Assembly: GCF_019797845.1 (NCBI RefSeq)
Contig: NZ_CP081864.1
Span: forward strand, 558,001-622,000
DNA: 64,000 nucleotides
Direction of reading: 5' to 3'
Source of the DNA: Symbiopectobacterium purcellii
GTDB lineage: Bacteria > Pseudomonadota > Gammaproteobacteria > Enterobacterales > Enterobacteriaceae
Positions 25,631 to 34,479 of the stretch are shown one piece after another; position 1 is the first letter of the stretch; each line of letters starts with the position of its first letter. The notes beneath the pieces are model-generated. The model searched no databases. It had not been told where the DNA came from and saw only the letters and a program-made list of their open reading frames with translations. The translations under genes were made by a program, and so were the position numbers.

Positions 25631-26695
25631 ATGAAAACAAACATTTATTGCTGGCTGACAGCCCTGTGCTGGCTGGTATCGCTGCCTGTGCTGGCTGACC
25701 TGCCGACAAGCAACACGACGACCGTGACGGAGACGATGGACACCAGTTCGCTGCCCGCCCCGCTGTATATCTGGAATAAGGTTATCGTTGGCAGCAGTAC
25801 TGGGACGAACTCAACTAACGTAGGCATGGTCTGTAAAAGCAGCACGGACAGCACCAATGGAGCTTGTCCGACAGCCCTTTCTTGGACTGGCTTGGCCCCG
25901 GGCTTCATTACGCTGACGTTCACCCAGGACCGCACCGGGCAGACAAAGACCCTGACTGTGGCTGGAGTGCGTAATATTGGATCGGCCAATTCATTTAAAC
26001 CTTGGACCGGGGTAAATTCTGGTGGTCTTTATGCGCCAATACTTACTTATAGTATCGCGCAGAGTGAGTTAAGCAGCCTGACTGACGGAGTCTGGCGCGC
26101 CACTTTGGTGATGGATTACTACAATTATTCTCCAGCTACGTATGTGGCCACCTGGACTGCCAGCATCACTCTGACTGTCACCTCAGAAAGTGCCCAGCAG
26201 GTGTATTTCCCGGCCTTTGCGTCCACAGATGCAACTGTTGACCTGGACGTTCGCGGGCTCTTATCGACAACCACAAGCGGTTCGGCCTCGCTGGATATGT
26301 GTCTGTATGACGGCGCGAATGCGGCAGGAAAAACGATAATCCTGTCGCTAAGTGATCAGGGGGCTTCACCTTCAGACCGTACCTCGGGTCTTTTCTCCGT
26401 CTACCGGACCGGAGGGAGTGCGGCGGATGCGGCAGACCGCATTGACTTTGCCATCACGGTAAAAAATCCGGTTACCCGCGCTGCGCAGACGGTGAAGAAT
26501 GGCGAGTCCATCACCTGGACAGCACCGGATGGGGGGTTCACCGCACGACTGGTCACCCTGCCAGACTACACGACATCCACGTATTGTGTTCCGGCGCCGC
26601 TGACATTTACCACCCAGACTTTTAAGCCCTCAACTAAACACAGCGGCGATTATACCGGGACGGTGACGGTCACCTATACCCCAAGCACCAGCTGA
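25631..26695 (+). CDS. Fimbrial tip adhesin, allele 1
   Basis: 354 residues, signal peptide MKTNIYCWLTALCWLVSLPVLA. Last gene of the operon, size and place of CooD/CfaE minor tip subunits. The C-terminal pilin domain (from about residue 215) is identical to allele 2. The N-terminal lectin-like domain differs from allele 2 in blocks at residues 50-64, 82-92, 111-136, 166-169 and 206-211, with identical DNA between. Cysteines at 68 and 79 are kept. It presumably binds the receptor; the ligand is unknown. Confidence 0.85.
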   Translation: MKTNIYCWLTALCWLVSLPVLADLPTSNTTTVTETMDTSSLPAPLYIWNKVIVGSSTGTNSTNVGMVCKSSTDSTNGACPTALSWTGLAPGFITLTFTQDRTGQTKTLTVAGVRNIGSANSFKPWTGVNSGGLYAPILTYSIAQSELSSLTDGVWRATLVMDYYNYSPATYVATWTASITLTVTSESAQQVYFPAFASTDATVDLDVRGLLSTTTSGSASLDMCLYDGANAAGKTIILSLSDQGASPSDRTSGLFSVYRTGGSAADAADRIDFAITVKNPVTRAAQTVKNGESITWTAPDGGFTARLVTLPDYTTSTYCVPAPLTFTTQTFKPSTKHSGDYTGTVTVTYTPSTS

Positions 26696-26779
26696 AAAAA
26701 CAGCGTTCACCCTGACGGGATGAATCCTTTTTGGGTCATGTATTCAATCCCCAATTCCCAAACGAAATGCAACAAAGTG

Positions 26780-27176
<397 letters not shown>

Positions 27177-27211
27177 CTATGCACCTCTAACTTACACATC
27201 AACGTGATGAA

Positions 27212-27620
27212 ATGAAAATAAAAACAACCTTCCTGATTGCAATTCTCTCCGTTTTTTTTATCAAATTGCTCCGTTTATATGGCTACCCAGCAACCTGAAA
27301 AGAAGGATGTCAGTCTTTTTAAGAAAGGCACTCCGCGTAGCATTCTGCTTGGGGAATTTGGGTACCCAATTGCGCAGACTGAGCATGATGGGAAGAAGTG
27401 GGATATCTGGAAATTTACTCAAGGGTATGGTGGTGGGGCTAAAGCTGGGAGGGCTGTTGGACATGCCGCCGCCGATGTATTAACGCTTGGGCAGTGGGAG
27501 GTTGTCGGGACTCCAATAGAATCATCCGCAAATGGCAATCGTGTAGCTTATGAAATTGCTTATGACGAACACGGCAATGTATCTGACGTTATCCTGCTAA
27601 CCGAGAAAAGCGGCAAATAA
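27212..27620 (+). pseudogene. Putative lipoprotein with a frameshift in a T8 tract
   Basis: The ATG at 27212 begins a signal peptide (MKIKTTFLIAILSVF), but the eight T at 27252-27259 throw it out of frame. Reading seven T instead gives VFLSNCSVYMATQQPEKKD, a clean lipobox (LSNC) and a 130-residue lipoprotein. The 3' part stays open in the shifted frame to 27620. The mature part contains WDIWKFTQGYGGGAKAGRAVGH. Broken gene, phase-variable gene or slippage cannot be told apart here. Function unknown. Confidence 0.65.
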
Positions 27621-27643
27621 CCCGGGGTTCCGGGTTATTTCTT
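27619..27643 (+). terminator. Terminator overlapping the lipoprotein stop
   Basis: AACCCGG, four-base loop, CCGGGTT, then ATTTCTT. The stem begins in the stop codon. Confidence 0.65.
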
Positions 27644-27717
27644 ATCCGAATAAATATGCTTCAGAGTATCACCGCAGATTTGCTCTGTGGTGACGACTCA
27701 CGCCTGGAGAAAAGTCA

Positions 27718-28906
27718 ATGCCAGCAACATCAGAAGATCGGCTTTTTGGCCTTACAACTTCAGTAGCAGTAAAGCCGCCAGTGGCTATTTCTGCCGATCA
27801 CAATGTAACAACTTTCGGTGAGCAGAGGATAACCTCGTCAACGATGGCGGGAGACAGGGACAGTAACCACAACGCAGGATATGCGCGTCCTGCTGATGAA
27901 CCAGGATGACAAGCGCGATAATGGGATATGGTTAGCGGGGCCGGTTATGTGGCGGCGAGCGTCTGACTTTGACGGTGCGAGGGATGTTGCTAATGGGACC
28001 ATGGTTTTCAGCATTTACGGTGACTGTTGGCAGGTAGAAGGCACTAACCCAATTCGCATCGGGTATGACGAAATCACATTCCGTTCCACCTATCCGTTTT
28101 CAGGGGATTTGACTCTTTATCAGCGCACTATCCGCGCCCCTGATCCGTTTGTGGCACCCTTGCCGCCAATCACCCAACTCGAAGGGAAAATACTGGCGGT
28201 TTCTGGCGGTAAGCCTATTGGGGTTTTGCCGGAGTCCGGTAGCGCGGCTGATGTGTTAATTCAACTAGCCGCAACATCAGGGGCCGGATTGGTTGTGGGA
28301 ACATCCGGCAATACAGTTCAGACAGAAATTAACGACATTAAAGAGGATCTGGTTGATATTTCCACAAACGGAGCAAGTAAACTGTCCACTCCCAGAAATA
28401 TTAACGGCGTTCCGTTTGATGGTACAGCTAACATTACCTTGCCGTTGGATCTTCCTGTTGGCTCTCCCGTTCCCTATGCCTTATCAACCCCGCCCGCTGG
28501 TTGGCTCCAGTGCAACGGCCAGACATTCAACAAAACCACCTATCCGCAATTGGCGCTTGCCTATCCGTCTGGAGTGTTACCTGACCTGCGCGGCGAATTT
28601 ATTCGTGGCTGGGATGATGGGCGCGATGTTGATCCTGGGCGTTCACTGCTCTCAGCGCAGAATGATGCGATGCAACCGATAACAGCAAAATGGGCTATGG
28701 ACGATCAAGCCGCCGGTGGAGGTATCGATTATCCCCCCTGCGGGGCCTTATACATCGACAGCACCGCGAGGGTTAATTACGACGCGGTATCAACACGCAA
28801 TAGTTTTGGCGCACGCGGGGTGTTTGATTCATCGCTACAAACACGAACCGCTAACGAAACCCGCCCGCGCAACATCGCCTTTAACTACATTGTGAGAGCA
28901 GCATAA
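27718..28906 (+). pseudogene. Podovirus-type tail fibre/spike gene with a one-base frameshift
   Basis: Frame 1 (27718-27909) is the start of a head-binding domain known from podovirus tail proteins (MPATSEDRLFGLTTSVAVKPPV, NVTTFGEQRITSS). The rest (MRVLLMNQDDKRDNGIWLAG onward) is in another frame from about 27866. Removing one G from the GGG in GACAGGGACAG restores RTVTTTQDMRVLL and one continuous 396-residue protein. The C-terminal collar domain (PPAGWLQCNGQTFNKTTYP to FNYIVRAA) is shared with 61717-62472. Confidence 0.75.
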
Positions 28907-29553
28907 TGAGCAACTATTCTACTGATATTGAGACTGCCGAATTAGGCGAAAATGGACTCAGCAAAAAGGCTGGCTGGATCACTGTCTATCGCGCGCATCA
29001 TTTCACGCGCGAATACCACAGCGCCAGCATGGAGTATCTCATGCTTGGTGTAGGCCTTCCCGCCCACAGTTACCCCGATGAACCAGAGTTACCGCCTGTT
29101 GGGCAAGCGCTGCATCGCTCGGCTGATGGCAAGTTGTGGGAATTTTCACCCGATCATCGCGGGCAAACGGTTTACGGCACAGAAACACGGCAGGAACAGA
29201 CTGTCACCCAATTCGGCGAACTGCCGGATAATGTCACGTTACTGAAGCCCGAGACCGAGTTCGATGAGTGGAACGGAAAAAAGTGGGTGACAGACACGAA
29301 AGCCCAGCAAGCGGCGGAATCACTAGCTGAGCAGCAGGCGGCACAACAGGAGTTAAGCTCACGCCTTACTGTAGCGAATACCCGCATTGAGACGCTGAGC
29401 GATGCGGTTGATCTGGATATGGCTACTCATGAAGAGAAAACCGCGTTAAAGGGGTGGAGAACGTACCGGGTGCAGCTGAGCCGCATTGATATCAGCACAG
29501 CGCCGGATATCGACTGGCCGGAAGCGCCCGAAGGTGGAAAAACGGTGAATTAG
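28906..29553 (+). CDS. Tail fibre assembly protein
   Basis: 215 residues, coupled to the fibre gene by TAATG. MSNYSTDIETAELGENGLSKKAGWITVY, then a variable middle and WNGKKWVTDTKAQQ before an Ala/Gln-rich coiled coil. Its stop overlaps the convergent Rpn gene by four bases. Confidence 0.85.
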   Translation: MSNYSTDIETAELGENGLSKKAGWITVYRAHHFTREYHSASMEYLMLGVGLPAHSYPDEPELPPVGQALHRSADGKLWEFSPDHRGQTVYGTETRQEQTVTQFGELPDNVTLLKPETEFDEWNGKKWVTDTKAQQAAESLAEQQAAQQELSSRLTVANTRIETLSDAVDLDMATHEEKTALKGWRTYRVQLSRIDISTAPDIDWPEAPEGGKTVN

Positions 29554-30494
29554 CGTCGGTCGTCGAACAGGGTAGCCAACTCGTCGTCGGAAAGGCCGGT
29601 CGACATTTTGACAAGAGTACGTTCAACGCCGTTGGCGAGAAGTTGCCTTGCAATGTTGAGCGAGGCGGTATGCTCGCCTTCTTGGCGTCCTTCTTGGCGA
29701 CCTTCTTGGCGACCGAGGTGAATGCCTTCTTGGCGACCTTCCTGGCGTAGCTGTTCTGCAATGGTCATGACATCCTCCTGATAATCTTGTGTCTGTGCGG
29801 CTATGGTATGCAAGAACTGTCTGGTGTCTGAGGTTTCGCCTCGACCTACAATGTAGTACATCAGGCTACGAAACTGCTCTTTAGGTATCGCCCATAGATT
29901 GAGCAGGCGGGCGATATCTCCTGCCAGTTCCAGCATGTCCCGAGTACGGATGTGTTTTTGCACCAATTCCAGCAGTGCTACCCGCCGATGAGAGAGTATT
30001 TCATCATCCGGCATAGCGGTGATATCGACCAGCGGGAATGCCTGTGTATAGACTGATTCTGCCAGTTCAGGGTCAGTAAAGCAATCGAGCCATTGGGTGC
30101 TGTAGGGGTAGGGCGACGTGGTGCCGTGGTAGAACAGGAGTGGAATGACCACGGGCAAGGTCTCGTTGCCTTGCTCTAGGTGGCGCTGCATGGCTGCCAT
30201 GCTATAACGCATTAAACGCCACGCCATTAACTTCTCAGGGCTACTTTGGTGCTCGATGAGTGTATAAATGTAGCCTCTCCCCGCATTTGTCTGCACGGAA
30301 TAGAGCATATCCGAACACTGGGTGCGCAGGTCGTCTTCGATAAAACTGCCGGACTCCATCGCAAGTGTGCTGAAATCACAGCGCTCACGCAGGTGTGGTG
30401 GTAGATGGATTTCCAAAAAGTCTCGGGCCACAGCGATATCACCGAGAAACTTTTTGAACAGAGAATCATGTTGGGAAAGTGAGGATGTTGTCAT
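29550..30494 (-). CDS. Rpn family recombination-promoting nuclease
   Basis: 314 residues. The N-terminal PD-(D/E)XK fold is typical of RpnA/YhgA proteins (HDSLFKKFLGDIAVARDFLEIHLP, DMLYSVQTNAGRGYIYTLIEHQS with D and ExQ, then MAWRLMRYSMAAMQRHLEQ). The C-terminus has repeated RQEG units from a 12-bp tandem repeat (29677-29742), a feature seen in the family. It lies between the tail genes and the attachment region, a common cargo position. It probably nicks DNA and promotes recombination. Confidence 0.88.
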   Translation of the reverse strand: MTTSSLSQHDSLFKKFLGDIAVARDFLEIHLPPHLRERCDFSTLAMESGSFIEDDLRTQCSDMLYSVQTNAGRGYIYTLIEHQSSPEKLMAWRLMRYSMAAMQRHLEQGNETLPVVIPLLFYHGTTSPYPYSTQWLDCFTDPELAESVYTQAFPLVDITAMPDDEILSHRRVALLELVQKHIRTRDMLELAGDIARLLNLWAIPKEQFRSLMYYIVGRGETSDTRQFLHTIAAQTQDYQEDVMTIAEQLRQEGRQEGIHLGRQEGRQEGRQEGEHTASLNIARQLLANGVERTLVKMSTGLSDDELATLFDDRR

Positions 30495-30812
30495 CGGCGA
30501 AGTATACCTTGCTCAGGTTACGGTATGCCATCGGGATTTCCAGCGCGGGGTGAATGTGATTTGTGACACCTAAGGAAGGGTGTTGGAAAGTCGAAATGGA
30601 CGGCAAGTTATTGATAAAAATGTCGTGTATTGTCGTGCTTTGTTGTGTTTTGTTGCCTGTTTTTTGAGCGATAAAGTCATTCAATATATTGATAATAATG
30701 GTTTTTATTTATTTTAACTCTGCTAAGCATGCCATAGCGCCATAAAAATACCGAGATTATTATTCAATATGTTATAGCGTATCGGTCGAAATTACTCGAA
30801 ATTCGATCGAAA
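30495..30812. other. Attachment region, second copy
   Basis: From 30595 to the end of int this is the same DNA as 7791-8008 (two or three base changes at the outer edge), including the TCGAAATTACTC repeats. The outer 100 bp is only partly alike. No gene. It marks the junction between the tail end of one prophage and the integrase of the next. Confidence 0.55.
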
Positions 30813-31880
30813 TTACTCAATCTCAGTCCACTCAGCGCCCCTGACATTTCGGTATTTATCCGTCATCTCTGATGACTTATGTCCGAGCAATTTTTGCGCA
30901 TAATCCCTCCCTTTCTCATCAGTGTAGAGTCGTGCCGCCAGGCTTCTGATTTCATGAAATGAGGGAGGTTTGCGTTCCCATGTTAATCCTGATATACGGC
31001 GCGCCTTCAAAAAAGCGGCAGATATCGTTTTTGCGGCAAATTGCTTGTATTTGGTGTTTGCGACAATATGCGCTATTCCGTTGTTTAATTTCCTGAACTG
31101 GTTCAGTACATCAGCAAGGCATAAATTGAGGCAGTCGATGCGGGTTGTCTGGGAAAACGCCAGCATCATGCCTGTTTTTGCTTGCTTGATGTAAAGCCGT
31201 CCGTCTTTTAAATCCTCCCAGCATAGCGCCTGTATATCGCCGAGGCGTTGACCTGTCACCAAAGCAAGGTCAAGGCAGGGCCCGACCCAGGCGGGTAATC
31301 TATCCGCTGCCTTGCGGATGACTTTCCACGCATCCAGGGTTATGCGCCCCCGTTGAATATTTATACGTTGGTTTCGGGTGGCTTCGGCAGGATTGCTTTT
31401 GAGTAGCCCCTCAGCAATCGCTTCACGAAACAGGTCACGTAACAACGCCCTGATGCAGTTCGCCATTGTCACTTTTCCTTCTTTTACCCACTGATGAAGG
31501 AACGAGGCAATGTCTTTGGTTTCTACCTGCTGAATAGCGAATTCACCTAAGTGGGCATTGACTGCTTTCAGGTATTTATTGTACTCGCTCATCGTTTTCG
31601 GCTTGAGTTTCCGTCCTTCGAGTATCCTCAGATAACGTTCAGTCCATTCGCTAACTGTAGTCACCTGTGTGTCGTTGATGCGGTCAACGAGCGGTGATGG
31701 TTTTGATGAGCCATAAATCGCCATATTAGCGGCGATGGCTTGCGTAATGGCCCCCTGTCGATGGCGGCCCAGGCCATACTCTTTTCCGGTGCGCGGGTCA
31801 CGGTAGCAAAAATAGCCGCCATTGCGCGGTTGCAGGTTTGGCGGCAAATCGCGGTTCTTATGGCTTCTCCGGCGTGCCAT
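30813..31880 (-). CDS. int: Lambda-type tyrosine integrase, second copy
   Basis: Protein identical to the one at 8009-9076 over all 355 residues, with R212, K235, H309, R312, H334 and Y343 present. Identity extends through about 1.45 kb of DNA, from the attachment region into xis. Two identical integrases with the same arm sites could each act on either prophage, which would favour exchange, deletion and duplication between them. Confidence 0.95.
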   Translation of the reverse strand: MARRRSHKNRDLPPNLQPRNGGYFCYRDPRTGKEYGLGRHRQGAITQAIAANMAIYGSSKPSPLVDRINDTQVTTVSEWTERYLRILEGRKLKPKTMSEYNKYLKAVNAHLGEFAIQQVETKDIASFLHQWVKEGKVTMANCIRALLRDLFREAIAEGLLKSNPAEATRNQRINIQRGRITLDAWKVIRKAADRLPAWVGPCLDLALVTGQRLGDIQALCWEDLKDGRLYIKQAKTGMMLAFSQTTRIDCLNLCLADVLNQFRKLNNGIAHIVANTKYKQFAAKTISAAFLKARRISGLTWERKPPSFHEIRSLAARLYTDEKGRDYAQKLLGHKSSEMTDKYRNVRGAEWTEIE

Positions 31881-32097
31881 GTCTTATCCTCGATAACAGG
31901 GTGGGGTGAAGGGCGCTGGATGGGCCAATGTTTTTGTTCTGGGTGAGCTTGCAGGCGTTTTCCTCAACCAGATATTCGCGCCCATCTCGTATCGGTGCGG
32001 GAAAAATCATTCCGCTCCTGACCAATCGCCTGACGGTTTCCATGCAGCGCGGACGGGTTTGCCGCCGGTTCCACTCGGATAAGGTGATGTATGCCAT
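31858..32097 (-). CDS. xis: Lambda Xis-like excisionase, second copy
   Basis: 79 residues, differing from the first copy by one residue (NRRQTRPR for NRRQPRPR). DNA identity with copy A breaks down near 32054, upstream of codon 15. Upstream of the start the two regions are only distantly alike. Confidence 0.9.
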   Translation of the reverse strand: MAYITLSEWNRRQTRPRCMETVRRLVRSGMIFPAPIRDGREYLVEENACKLTQNKNIGPSSALHPTLLSRIRHGTPEKP

Positions 32098-32218
32098 TAT
32101 TTACCTCTGCTAAAATCAAGCCGCTGCGCCATTTGTCATGGTGGCAAGGGGGGATTTGTGAATCTCAGAAACGGTACCGTGAAGGTTGCAGGCAGGGTGT
32201 GCGGTGATGAAGGTGATT

Positions 32219-32492
32219 TCAGGCGGTAACAGCCTTGATTAAGGTGCTGGTGCAGGTCGTGTCAGCGCCAATGATATAAGTCCCTAAATCACCATTTGAT
32301 TTGTCCGCCCTTCTACAGCAGTAGACGCCATTGAAAGTGGGGTCGGTATTGCGTCTGAGTTCCCTGCTGATGGTCGAGCGAGGCATATCAAGCTCTCTGG
32401 CGATGGTAGCTTGGTTGACACCTTCACCACGTCGCTTTTCGATGTAGAACCGTTCTTTCTGAGTCAGATGTTTTCCCTGTATGCAACAGGCT
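32219..32492 (-). pseudogene. IS30-family transposase fragment, second copy
   Basis: Same as 20632-20905: helix-turn-helix only, no catalytic domain. Lies between xis and the fimbrial promoter. Confidence 0.6.
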
Positions 32493-32690
32493 CTCCAGTA
32501 AGGCCAGAACGCTCATTTTATCCGGGTCTGGCCAGTGTGCCACTTTGTTGCGTTTCGAGTGGGAATGGGGCAATAAATCCGATCATCAAAATAAATATTG
32601 GACATTTTTTCCGATAGTGCCGTTTTGCCTGGGCGGTTTATGCCGGGAATCCGTAGTGTGTGACTATCAAATAATTTATTTCGATAAGTC

Positions 32691-32719
32691 TTGACGATCT
32701 ATGTGTGGTTGTGTATAAT
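32691..32719 (+). promoter_or_regulatory. Sigma-70 promoter for fimbrial operon 2
   Basis: Same TTGACG-17-TATAAT as in copy 1. Confidence 0.75.
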
Positions 32720-32817
32720 GCTCTCAAAGGGGTGTTTTGGGAAAGTTCGCACGACAGTATCATCGGCACGTTCATTGTGTGGGGGTATTATTTCTGATAG
32801 CCAATCAACGTATTGAA

Positions 32818-32982
32818 GGCTTTGTTGAATAAACATATTTTATGCTGCACCCCCGGTGAAACGACAGATCATCGCAACGCAAAATCATGCAGTTAGATAA
32901 AACTGTACACCTGATGTGACAAGCATTTTCAACCAAAAATTGCATGGAAAAACAGCATGATTCACTATTATTCAACAAAGCC
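32818..32982. mobile_element. IS903-like miniature element, second fimbrial leader
   Basis: Same 165-bp element and same CGTATTGAA duplication as at 21231, so it inserted before the island was duplicated. Confidence 0.92.
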
Positions 32983-33147
32983 CGTATTGAATACATGATC
33001 GTCTTAATGCGCCGTAAATACGTATATATGCCGTCACCAACGGTCGGGGCGTGTGTTTTTCTCTCTCGGTTATGCTGGGCATGGAACTGTTTTAATCTGT
33101 TTGTTACCGGCTCAGATAAATGAATATTAATTTTATTAAGGTTTGTC

Positions 33148-33882
33148 ATGCGGCTTCGTTCACTTATTTTCGGTGTGACTGCGTTTTTTTGTTTTTTTCT
33201 GGCTGCAGATGCTGTCGCGGCAATGTACGTCTACCCGATGGTAGCCTCTCTTGATGACAAAAGCACCAGGCAACTGACGCTTGTATCAAAAGATGATGAT
33301 GTGCAATTTGTTAAAGTGACGCTGAAACGAATAGAAAATCCCGGCACGCCGCAGGAGCGTGAAGTTGTCTCCGATATTGGCGGTGATACCGGCATTGCTG
33401 TGGTGCCCTCGAAAATTGCGCTGGCAGCCGGCAGTGAAAGGATTGTCCGAATTGTATCAATGTTACCACCAGAGAAAGAAACAACCTGGCGTATTTACTT
33501 TGAGTCTGTAGATAAAAACACCTTCTCTTCTGAGATTACCGGGAAATCATCAAATAAAGATATTTCCACCCGGGTGGGTGTCAATATAATCTGGGGTGTT
33601 TTATTGCATGTGCCGCCTCAGAATATAGTGGTCAGCATGAAATACCGTCCGGGCTCATCTGAAATCTTAAATGATGGTACGGTCAGATTGCAATTAAAGG
33701 AAATTGGCATCTGTGATAAGCAGGGGAACTGCAAATGGCAAAACAAAGTGAAAACAATTTATCCAGATATGCAGGTCATCCTTAAAGATTTTACGTTCAA
33801 ACCAGGTGAGCAGTACAAGTTTAAATATACAGATGTTACAACCGGCAATGTGAAGGAGATAACGCCTGAGGCATTGCCATAG
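33148..33882 (+). CDS. Alpha-class fimbrial chaperone, copy 2
   Basis: All 244 residues identical to 21561-22295. With two identical chaperones, either can serve both operons, so mixed fimbriae with either tip are possible. Confidence 0.88.
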   Translation: MRLRSLIFGVTAFFCFFLAADAVAAMYVYPMVASLDDKSTRQLTLVSKDDDVQFVKVTLKRIENPGTPQEREVVSDIGGDTGIAVVPSKIALAAGSERIVRIVSMLPPEKETTWRIYFESVDKNTFSSEITGKSSNKDISTRVGVNIIWGVLLHVPPQNIVVSMKYRPGSSEILNDGTVRLQLKEIGICDKQGNCKWQNKVKTIYPDMQVILKDFTFKPGEQYKFKYTDVTTGNVKEITPEALP

Positions 33883-33916
33883 TACTTTTTAAGAACAGTT
33901 GATTTAAGGGTAACTG

Positions 33917-34423
33917 ATGAAAAAAATTCTTTCATATTCACTGCTTTCTGCAGCCATTCTGACTTTCACATCCGCGCATGCTGTGACAAGAGACATCACC
34001 GTCACGGCATCGATTGATCCGACCGTGGATATCACGCTCTCTGACGGCACGGCTTTGCCGGACACCATTGCCATGTCGTATTTGCCGAGTCATGGGCTCA
34101 ATTCCGTCTCAAGGAGTGTGAAGCTCTGGTCTAACTCAGCCACTGCTGACCTGACTATTGCCCTGGCAACAAGTTCACCATCACTGAGCGCACCGACGAC
34201 GACCACCACCATCCCTCTTACGGTGACGCTGAACGGTATCGAGCTTAATACGGCGAGCTCGAAACTGGAGTTTGCCGAGTATTTCCCGAACGGGATTACT
34301 AACGGCTCAATCACAATCCCTCTGGTGATATCCCAGACAACCAAGGGTGTTGTCAGTACTGCGGGTGACTACAGCGGAACCGTCTCCCTGGTTCTGGCGC
34401 AGGCAACAAGCCAAGGCTCCTGA
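33917..34423 (+). CDS. Major fimbrial subunit, copy 2
   Basis: All 168 residues identical to 22330-22836. Identical shafts mean the two operons would make fimbriae differing only at the tip. Confidence 0.9.
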   Translation: MKKILSYSLLSAAILTFTSAHAVTRDITVTASIDPTVDITLSDGTALPDTIAMSYLPSHGLNSVSRSVKLWSNSATADLTIALATSSPSLSAPTTTTTIPLTVTLNGIELNTASSKLEFAEYFPNGITNGSITIPLVISQTTKGVVSTAGDYSGTVSLVLAQATSQGS

Positions 34424-34479
34424 TTTATTAATTCATACCTGGCGGCAACCCCGTCAGGTATCTTCTGTGCGGGTTTTAT

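Noticed and set aside
25631..26695. Diversity-generating retroelement acting on the tip adhesin
   Set aside because: No reverse transcriptase or template repeat in the window, and the differences include indels and non-adenine changes.
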